This document shows positions 8,041-16,000 of a DNA stretch of 64,000 nucleotides, in pieces. The position numbers and the translations under genes were made by a program. The notes under the pieces are model-generated. The model was not told where the DNA came from. It was given only the letters and a program-made list of their open reading frames with translations, and made no database searches. Numbering within the stretch: the stretch's first letter is position 1; every line of letters begins with the position of its first letter. The stretch is from Neorhodopirellula lusitana (GTDB lineage: Bacteria; Planctomycetota; Planctomycetia; Pirellulales; Pirellulaceae), in the NCBI RefSeq assembly GCF_900182915.1, contig NZ_FXUG01000003.1, forward strand, positions 248,001-312,000, written 5' to 3'.

Positions 8041-9060
8041 ATGAGCCAGCCCAAACATCTATCGCGTCGCCAAGTGATCACCGGCATGGGCGGCTTCGTC
8101 GCGGGAGTCGGCGGATCCGCGTTGATAGGGCAGGGCAGGGCGGTCAACCGATTTGGCTTGATGGCCGACCAACCGGAATCCCCTCGCCAACAACCACTCC
8201 CCACGGATCTGGCTGGACCATCGGTTCCACCCACTAAGAAAACTTGGTTACGTAAAACAGTCAAAGCCGGAATGATCAAAGCAGATCAGGCCACTGATTG
8301 GGTGCCCCGACTGCAAATGGCCAAAGACGCCGGTTTCGAAGGCGTCGAGCCCAATACAGGCAAGCTCGATATCACAGCAATCAAGCAAGCTGCAAGTGAT
8401 GTGGGGATCGAGATCGATGGCACTGTCGGTGGCTATCATTGGCAAACCAGGCATACCCACGCCGACCCGAAAGTACGCCAAGCAGCCCAAGAACTGCTCA
8501 CCGAATCACTCCAGCAAACCGCTGCTCTCGGTGCAAACACGTTTCTGATCGTGCCCGGACACGGCAAGGACGGCACCCCCGAAGAGGTCAAACAGCGAGC
8601 CTTCGACGCGATCGCCCAAGCGATTCCTTTCGCCGATCAACTCGGCGTTCACATTTTGATCGAAAACGTCTGGAACCACTTCCTGTACGATCATCAAGGC
8701 GAACCGAATCAATCCGCTCAGCCGCTCGCCGAATTTGTTGATTCGTTTGGCACCGAGACAGTGGGAGTTCAATTCGATCTTGGGAACCACTGGAAGTATG
8801 GGGACGTCGCACAGTGGGTTGAAACACTGGGCAGCCGAATCCAAAAACTTGACATCAAAGGTTTCTCTCGAACACAAGGTCGCTTCACGGATATCACGGA
8901 AGGCGATATCAATTGGGCATCCGTGGAGACCGCGCTCCACAAAATCCATTTCACCGGTTGGGTCGCTGCAGAAGTCGGCGGCGGTGACCAAGAACGTCTC
9001 ACCCAAGTGGCCTCCCAAATGGAAGCCGCGCTGCACTGCAACAAGCCGATCAACGCATGA
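8041..9060 (+). CDS. Tat-exported sugar-phosphate isomerase/epimerase-like TIM-barrel protein
   Basis: 339 residues from ATG 8041. The N-terminus has a twin-arginine signal (SRRQVITGMGGFVAGVGGSAL). The barrel carries the metal-ligand pattern of the xylose-isomerase-like/AP-endonuclease-2 family: Glu in LIENVWNHF, Asp and His in VQFDLGNHW, and Glu in VAAEVGGGD. Hydroxypyruvate-isomerase-like and inosose-dehydratase-like enzymes share these. The substrate is unknown, and such exported members are abundant in planctomycetes. The residues GQGRAVNRFG just after the Tat hydrophobic core are encoded by a KOPS-like array. The stop overlaps rsmH as ATGA. Confidence 0.75.
   Translation: MSQPKHLSRRQVITGMGGFVAGVGGSALIGQGRAVNRFGLMADQPESPRQQPLPTDLAGPSVPPTKKTWLRKTVKAGMIKADQATDWVPRLQMAKDAGFEGVEPNTGKLDITAIKQAASDVGIEIDGTVGGYHWQTRHTHADPKVRQAAQELLTESLQQTAALGANTFLIVPGHGKDGTPEEVKQRAFDAIAQAIPFADQLGVHILIENVWNHFLYDHQGEPNQSAQPLAEFVDSFGTETVGVQFDLGNHWKYGDVAQWVETLGSRIQKLDIKGFSRTQGRFTDITEGDINWASVETALHKIHFTGWVAAEVGGGDQERLTQVASQMEAALHCNKPINA
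8128..8145 (+). repeat. KOPS-like G-rich array, plus orientation, in frame
   Basis: GGGCAGGGCAGGGCGGTC is the full 18-nt consensus. It is read in frame as part of the signal-peptide cleavage region of the TIM-barrel gene (GQGRAV). Confidence 0.65.
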
Positions 9061-10118
9061 CCCATTCCACGAACGAGTCATCGCAACCTGAACCAGCATC
9101 ACCGCCAGAGACGACTTCGACAAAACCAGCCGCAGCTACGGAACACGTCTCCGTCATGCCCGATGAAATCGTGCACTGGGTCGGCGAAATCCAGCCTCGC
9201 ACCATCATCGATGGCACCTATGGCGGCGGTGGCCACACCCGGCTACTGCTGAATGTACTCGCCACCGATCCGCTTGGTGATACCGCCTCAGCCAGCACCC
9301 CCGCTGGCTCCGGCGAGGCAGTTAACCCCGCCGAGGCCGCTGACTCCAATGCACAGAGACTCGCTCCGCTAATCATCGGCATGGATCGCGATCCGGGTGT
9401 CATTGCTCGCGACGATCAACCGGGCGGTCCAGGCTCGGACCCGCGAATCGAATTATTCACCGGTAGCTACGAGAAATCTCCAGCCGCGCTCGCACACTGC
9501 GACCGCACGCATGCCGACGCCTTGGTCCTCGATCTCGGCCTATCCAGCGACCAGCTTGCGGATCGTGAACGCGGCTTCAGCTTCACGATTGCCGACGCGC
9601 CACTGGATTTGCGGTTTGACCCGGAATCCGATATCCCGGCCTATCAGTGGTTGGCATTCAATGAAGAAAAGGACATCGCCGACGCGATCTACCAATACGG
9701 GGAAGAACGCTACAGTCGCCGCATCGCTCGCCAGATTTGTCTGCGTTCCAAGCAACGCGACCCGGTCCGCACGGTGGGTGACTTGGTCGACATCTGTCGC
9801 CGCTGCGTCCCCCGTTCCAAGAACCACGATATCCATCCGGCAACGCGCACCTTTCAAGCTTTACGGATCGCGGTCAACGATGAACTCGGAATCCTGGAAC
9901 GCACCCTCGCCTCAGCGCCCGACTGGATCGCTCCAGGCGGACGCATCGCCGCGATCAGTTTTCACTCGTTGGAAGATCGCATCGTCAAGAACGCTTTTCG
10001 CGATGACGACCGCTGGGAAGTGCTGACGAGAAAACCGCTGCGGCCGACCGATGCCGAACTGCAATACAACACGCGTAGCCGCAGTGCAAAACTGCGAGTC
10101 GCTCAACGTCTACCTTGA
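9057..10118 (+). CDS. rsmH: 16S rRNA (cytosine-1402 N4)-methyltransferase RsmH
   Basis: 353 residues. Diagnostic motifs are the SAM loop IIDGTYGGGGHTRLLL, DALVLDLGLSSDQL, PLDLRFDP, HPATRTFQALRIAVNDEL and ISFHSLEDRIVK. The enzyme methylates N4 of C1402 in 16S rRNA. The protein is longer than the usual ~310 residues because of a ~30-residue Pro/Thr/Glu N-terminal extension and a low-complexity insert of about 40 residues between motif I and IIGMDRDPGVI. In most bacteria it sits in the mraZ-ftsL-ftsI dcw cluster; here it is coupled by ATGA overlap to an exported TIM-barrel gene instead, which fits the dispersed dcw genes of the FtsZ-less planctomycetes. Confidence 0.93.
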   Translation: MTHSTNESSQPEPASPPETTSTKPAAATEHVSVMPDEIVHWVGEIQPRTIIDGTYGGGGHTRLLLNVLATDPLGDTASASTPAGSGEAVNPAEAADSNAQRLAPLIIGMDRDPGVIARDDQPGGPGSDPRIELFTGSYEKSPAALAHCDRTHADALVLDLGLSSDQLADRERGFSFTIADAPLDLRFDPESDIPAYQWLAFNEEKDIADAIYQYGEERYSRRIARQICLRSKQRDPVRTVGDLVDICRRCVPRSKNHDIHPATRTFQALRIAVNDELGILERTLASAPDWIAPGGRIAAISFHSLEDRIVKNAFRDDDRWEVLTRKPLRPTDAELQYNTRSRSAKLRVAQRLP

Positions 10119-11093
10119 TGTGACACGCCAACCTTCAGGCGGGTCCGGTAAACCGAATGCTTCGTGGTATTCACGTTGCCTCAATTCGATCCAAACCAAG
10201 GTTTCCTGAGCCAGCGTTCTGTGAATCGGTGCAAAGACAGAGATTTGCACCGCACGCGATGCACGACGTTTCGCTTCCGTAAAATCTTGACGTGCCGCCG
10301 CGGCGATGGCTGCGTTGATCCACGCGGCAGCTTGACCAGGATATCGCTCCAAAGTTTCTTCCCAAACCTGTTCCGCTTCGGGCCAATGACCTGCCATCGC
10401 TAAATCGTTGCCACGACGCACCGCCGAGCTACCTAAGCGAAATCGAGGCTTCGCTAAATCGATGCGTTGCCGATCCACTGATACGGTCAACTCGGACACG
10501 GTTCGACGAACAATCGCCTTCCTCAACCGCTCATGCGGATCGGTGACGCTCATCAAATCGGGGTACCGCCATGCGATAAATTCTTGATCCACCGAAACCG
10601 GTAAACCAGCCGTGGTCGCACTGGGGTCCAAACCAATCAATCGCCACACAACCGACAGTCGCTCGTCTGAGTCTTCGTGCCCCGTTGCAAATAGCACCTC
10701 ACCACGAAGCAACTGATTCACACCCTTTTCTCGGGCCGCCGCCGCAATGGTTAGATCACTGGACTCAGACGTCACCTCCAGATTGTCTGCAAATCCAGCA
10801 TCGGTCCCGGAGACCAAACGGATCGTTGGGTTGGAATGCAGATCCGATGGACGCATGAACTGGAGACGTCCAAGGCTGGAATCTCGGGCCCCCGATTTCG
10901 CCAATCGACTTGTCTGGGCCAACAATTCTTCACCGATCGCGTCCGCCGTTTCGGCAGGGCCATCGATTCCCATCATGACGATGGACTTTCCTTCCACCGA
11001 AGCGATCACAGGTGGCTGCCACACATGAATCGGTGCCCAGGTTCGACATCCTGCTAGCAAACTAGCCAACACCACCCAGCCGCAAACCAGCAT
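10110..11093 (-). CDS. Lipoprotein with C-terminal TPR-like repeats
   Basis: 327 residues from ATG 11093. This start gives a clean lipoprotein signal, MLVCGWVVLASLLAGC (Cys16); a TTG start at 11186 would bury it. The middle holds an alpha/beta region (VEGKSIVMMGIDGPAETADAIGEELLAQ, and GVNQLLRGEVLFATG), reminiscent of LpoB/CsgG-like periplasmic folds, though that is a guess. Residues of about 230-310 look like TPR helices (RRGNDLAMAGHWPEAEQVWEETLERYPG, AAWINAAIAAAARQDFTEAKRRA). It overlaps the rsmH 3' end by 9 bp in convergent orientation. The function is unknown. Confidence 0.65.
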   Translation of the reverse strand: MLVCGWVVLASLLAGCRTWAPIHVWQPPVIASVEGKSIVMMGIDGPAETADAIGEELLAQTSRLAKSGARDSSLGRLQFMRPSDLHSNPTIRLVSGTDAGFADNLEVTSESSDLTIAAAAREKGVNQLLRGEVLFATGHEDSDERLSVVWRLIGLDPSATTAGLPVSVDQEFIAWRYPDLMSVTDPHERLRKAIVRRTVSELTVSVDRQRIDLAKPRFRLGSSAVRRGNDLAMAGHWPEAEQVWEETLERYPGQAAAWINAAIAAAARQDFTEAKRRASRAVQISVFAPIHRTLAQETLVWIELRQREYHEAFGLPDPPEGWRVTSR

Positions 11094-11303
11094 GGTGTAT
11101 CGACGGACCGAACGGGCAGGCTTCTCAATCACGAATCCAACAAAACCAGGCGTGAGAACGATGGGTGGGAACGGCACTTTGAACAATTATTCAGGACCGT
11201 AGCCAAACACGATCCACCACGACAAGCTATGTTAGATGCGATCTATTAGAATTCACCATCATCGCTCCCGTGAAACTCAGCCCTAGGAAGGAACCGATCG
11301 CTC

Positions 11304-13052
11304 ATGGCTTCGCTGTTCGTGATTCGAGGACGAGATCAGGGGAAGCACTTCCAGCTGTCCGCTCCAGTAACCCGCCTCGGACGGGAAGCGACCAACGATA
11401 TCCAGTTACTGGACAACGAAGCTTCGCGTGGACACGCCGAAATCCGGTCCGACTTCAACGCCGGTCGGCATCAATTGATTGACCTGGCCAGTAGTAACGG
11501 CACCCGCATCAACGGTCAACGAATTCAGCAACGTGATCTCGCTAGTGGCGATCGAATTGAAATCGGCAACTCACTGCTGATCTTCACCGGGGGAGCCAAC
11601 GCGTCGGCCATGGATGCAGTCCACGGTGTCGACATTGTTCAACAGGTCCGCACGGGTGACGCGAGCCGAATCGTCTCGTCATTCTCGCGAGAACCCAAGC
11701 CGGTCTCCGTCCCCACTGAACGACCCAGCCCCGGCTTGGTGCCCGGGCTCGAATCCTCACCCTCGACGTCCCAGGGCCCCACGCTCGACTCCGATCAATC
11801 GCTTGAAGTCATGTACCTAACCGCTCTCGCGGTGGGACGTACCGATGACCTCAACGAAGTACTTGAACGCGTTTTGAAACTGATTTTCGACTGGGTCGAA
11901 GCTGACCGCGGTTGCGTGATGCTCCGTGATCCAGAAACCAAACGACTCACTCCGGCGGCACGCTGCGACCGCGATTCGTTGTCATCGTCCAACGCTTCTT
12001 CCAGCAAGAAACCTGGACGCATCACCATCAGCCACACAATCCTGGACTACGTGCTGCAACGAAAGGAGGGTGTTCGCACCAGTGACGCCCTGGACGACGA
12101 ACGATTCGACAACGCAGCCTCCATCGTTCAAGGCGGTGTACGAGAAGCACTTTGCGTCCCACTACAAGGCCGCTACGACGTAGTCGGTGCGTTGTATGTG
12201 GACACGTACACGTCACCTGGTGAATGGATCAAAACCAAAGGCGCGACCCGCTTCCATGACGACCACTTGAAGCTGATCACCGCGATCGGGCACCAAGCCG
12301 CGCTCGCCATCGAAGACACCTTTTACTACTCCGCCTTGCTACAAGGCGAACGCCTCGCGGCCATGGGTCAAACCATCGCCACGCTGTCGCACCACATCAA
12401 GAACATTCTGCAAGGTGTTCGCGGCGGCAGCTATCTGATCGAGTCCGGGCTACAGAAAGACGACACCGAAGCGATCCGTCGTGGTTGGGCCATCGTCGAC
12501 CGCAACCAAGAACGTATCAGCAACCTGGTTTTAGACATGCTCACGTTCTCCAAAGAACGCGAGCCTCAACGAGTCGATGCCGAACTGAACGACACCATTC
12601 GTGACGTGGTGGAACTGATGCAGGGCAGGGCAGGGGAATCTGGAATTCAGTTCGAGATGGACCTCGACGAAGACCTGCCCACGGCCAGTTTCGATCCCGA
12701 CGCGATCCACCGAGCGTTGCTCAACCTGACGACCAACGCAATCGACGCGGCTGAAGCAAACGTCTTGATCCACAGCCGTTTTGATGCCGCGGTGGGCTGG
12801 ATCATCGAAGTGATTGACGACGGCGAAGGTGTCCCCGAGGAAGAACAGGCCCAGATCTTCTCGCTATTCGAATCCAAGAAAGGAGCACGCGGTACCGGGC
12901 TCGGACTTCCCGTGACCGCCAAAATCCTACAAGAACACGGGGGCAGTGTTAGTGTGGAAAATGCCTCCGACGGCGGCGCTTGCTTCCGCATGATCCTACC
13001 CACCAGCGGCACCGACATTCACGAAGCATCAGTCCGCGACACTCAAATCTAA
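11304..13052 (+). CDS. FHA-GAF hybrid sensor histidine kinase
   Basis: 582 residues, with no signal or membrane segments. An FHA domain (1-95; LGREATNDIQLLDNEASRGHAEI, SSNGTRING) binds phosphothreonine peptides. A GAF domain (about 170-335; GCVMLRDPETKRLTPAARC, VPLQGRYDVVGALYVDT) follows. The H-box TLSHHIKNIL has the likely phospho-acceptor His363, and the ATPase domain has the N-box NLTTNAIDAAE (about 474), the DDGEGVPEEEQ and GTGLGLPV boxes. FHA joined to a histidine kinase suggests input from Ser/Thr kinase signalling. No response regulator is adjacent. Codons for QGRAGES at 12621-12636 come from a KOPS-like array. Confidence 0.88.
   Translation: MASLFVIRGRDQGKHFQLSAPVTRLGREATNDIQLLDNEASRGHAEIRSDFNAGRHQLIDLASSNGTRINGQRIQQRDLASGDRIEIGNSLLIFTGGANASAMDAVHGVDIVQQVRTGDASRIVSSFSREPKPVSVPTERPSPGLVPGLESSPSTSQGPTLDSDQSLEVMYLTALAVGRTDDLNEVLERVLKLIFDWVEADRGCVMLRDPETKRLTPAARCDRDSLSSSNASSSKKPGRITISHTILDYVLQRKEGVRTSDALDDERFDNAASIVQGGVREALCVPLQGRYDVVGALYVDTYTSPGEWIKTKGATRFHDDHLKLITAIGHQAALAIEDTFYYSALLQGERLAAMGQTIATLSHHIKNILQGVRGGSYLIESGLQKDDTEAIRRGWAIVDRNQERISNLVLDMLTFSKEREPQRVDAELNDTIRDVVELMQGRAGESGIQFEMDLDEDLPTASFDPDAIHRALLNLTTNAIDAAEANVLIHSRFDAAVGWIIEVIDDGEGVPEEEQAQIFSLFESKKGARGTGLGLPVTAKILQEHGGSVSVENASDGGACFRMILPTSGTDIHEASVRDTQI
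12621..12636 (+). repeat. KOPS-like G-rich array, plus orientation, in frame
   Basis: CAGGGCAGGGCAGGGG encodes Gln-Gly-Arg-Ala-Gly between the H-box and N-box of the histidine kinase, a linker that should tolerate insertion. Confidence 0.6.
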
Positions 13053-13096
13053 CCCGACTTCCCCTTCAAACACAATTGCCCTAGGTACCGAACAAC

Positions 13097-16000
13097 CTAT
13101 TGGTTCGGCTGAATCACAAAGACATCTTCAAGCAACGACGGGGCTGCTACCCAACCGCTGGAACCATGATGCACTTCAAGCTGAATGAGGCGACCGTAAA
13201 AGAAGGAGGGTATCTCCCACTCGAACTCATTTGCGTCGACATCAGAAACTTGCACCGGCCCAGCATTCCCTGACGTGTAGCGAATGGCTCCTGCGTCACC
13301 GACATCCAGCAAGCCGAGTCTACCGTTGGAATGTAAATTGATTGCATGAATGAGTACTCGATCACCTGGACGATAGAGTGGAATTCCTGAAGGCAACATC
13401 TCTGGGGGAGCAATCGGTTCGATCGACAACAAAATGGTCAGCATTGGAATCTCTTCGCTACTTCCGCCCGACGAAATGAGCTGAACATTACCACTGAATT
13501 GGCTGACATCCACGTCCGCAAACCGTTGGAGGTCAAAGTCAATAGTCACATACCCTAGTTCGATATCGATCCCCGTCAGTTCGATTGAATGTTGCCCCAA
13601 ACGAAGCGTGTCGCCTACCTGGCCTCCGGTAAAGAAAACGCTGTTGCCCCCAACTAACACGGTTGGAATGATTTGGATCGGGATCTCTTCGCCAAACAAA
13701 CCCAAACGAATTTGCCCGGTAACCGCATCGTGAGGAACTCTCAATTCAACGTACGGAACAGCATCATGACTATCGATATCATTGAAATGATAAATCGTGG
13801 ACTCAGCCATTGTCCACGTTGCTCGATTGATCACATCGCTTGCCAGAGGAATCCGATCAAAGAACAGATTGTCGCCGCGATTGCGAAATTCAGCGGGTAG
13901 GTCGATCAATTGGCCCACGTTGACGCTAGGTAACGATGGATCAGCCGGAGTTCCCGATGCGGCAACAGTCGCCTCCACTCGCGACCGAACTTCAGGCAAC
14001 TCGGCGAATTCAAAGGAACTCACGCCCCAGATAGATTTGAGTCGGATCTCGCCAGCAGGCAATTCGGGAAGATTGAATGAAGCCAGTTGCGGACTAGTCC
14101 TGGAGTCACGATCAAAAACGTACTTGTCCCACAACAAATCACTTAGAGATGGTCCCAGCAACGTAACAGTATCTTCACTTTCTCCATAATTTGATTCTGG
14201 ATAACGGTCGATCAATCGCCGAACGTATCGCCCATCAAACTGGCCCTGCTCCCAACTCTGTTCTCCCCAGTTAACTTCAAAAGGAGGCGGGCTGCTGCTA
14301 TTTGGAGCAGTGATAATCGAGATGCGTTGTCGAATATCTGGATCGCTGCGATGCAAGCTTTCTTCAAAGGTGTGGATAGCTGCAACTTCAGCGACAACTG
14401 GTAATAGATGCAGGCTATGCGATCCATCGGTACCAAACAGCGATGTTTGAAGCTCGCTGACTAGAAGATTGCCGACAAGGATTGAGCTATCCGAATCGGA
14501 AGCGATGGCCTTTAAATGTCCGGAGGATACCCAATCATTCTGAAGCGTTCGCGTCTTAATGTAGTCTCCACTCTCGGTAAGATTCGCTTCACCGAATTCG
14601 CCGACAACGAAATCAACCCGACCTTGGTAACTCACCGACGGAAGACTGGGATAAGCAAAATCAACACTGTCGACTTGCGGCATTTCACCAACCCACCAAG
14701 GTAATATTGGTGGCGAAGTCATCGTAGTGAGAACCTGATCAAACTGCAGGACTCCTTCGCTAACACCATTCGGGACAATAATCTCGACTGTTGGCAAATG
14801 CTGAATCGTGAGAAACGGTCCAGGTCGACTGATGGCGGGTAAACCGTCGATCGTCCACTCACCTTCATTGAGATCATGTCCGGCTAATAGCACCGTCGAG
14901 TCCGCCAAACGAGAATCACCCACCTGACCGATAATTGTCGGAGCCAGTTCCAGCCGAAACTGGAATTCGTGGGCACCTCCATACTCCGCTTCCTTTGGCT
15001 CCACCTGAACACGACCACCAGCAAAAGACGGCGGCAACGTAAAACGAACCAGCCCGTCCAGATACGTACCGCTGACGGACAAGAGACTTCGCCCATCCGA
15101 TCGAGGCTGATCAGGAAGCAAATGAACTAACACTGAAGTCGATCGGCCTGAGGTCGCCTGCTCAGTAATCCAATCCTCAGGTGCCGTGACCGATAGAGAA
15201 ACTTCACTACCCGCTAGAACTTGGTTTGCTCTAATCCCCGCGTAAGACACTTGGCCTCCGAACCGAGGCTCAAATGATTCAATGCCGTCAATGGTCCAAG
15301 GACGGTCCTGCGCCTCTGACTCGACGACCGGAGGCAATTCAAATCGGTGGCGACCCTGCGGTGTTTCAATTTCGACGGACGAAGTGACGAGCAAACCGCC
15401 ATGTTCACCAGAAATGCGACAAGAGTCTTCAGTCAAACTTTCTTGGCAGCTATCGACGAGCGTCCCGTCAACCCAAAGCCGATACGATGTACCGATTCCC
15501 ACTTTCTGAAATTGAGAGAGTTGAGTCGGCCCCACGATATCGTTCAAATTGGGCACGATTGATGGGACGTGTTCAATAGGGATCGATTGACCTGATGCGA
15601 TCAAAACGAAATCAGAATACGCACCTATCCCACTGATTTTGTAGTCGGCCCAATGTCCATCGCTCGCAATTTCAATTGGCCGGATTGCAACGGAGTCGCT
15701 GCCAAATCCCCAGTCGCCAGCAACATAGGATCGCCACTCTACTCGCGCACCAATCGCCGAATCATAACCCAGGTTCTTTCCGTAGAGTCGAAAGTTTTGG
15801 TCCGTGTTGACCGACGGTAAAGTCGGATCGTGAGGCTCACCCAAATCAGCAACGAAACCCAACCGGCCTAAATCAATTGTGACATCGGTATCAGGCGAAT
15901 CGGAGTATAAAAGAATTTCCGGTATTTGCTGCCGAGCAATTACGTTTTGGCTGTGATCTGAACTCCAGTACAACTTTCCCTCAGCGGTGACCGACGTGCC

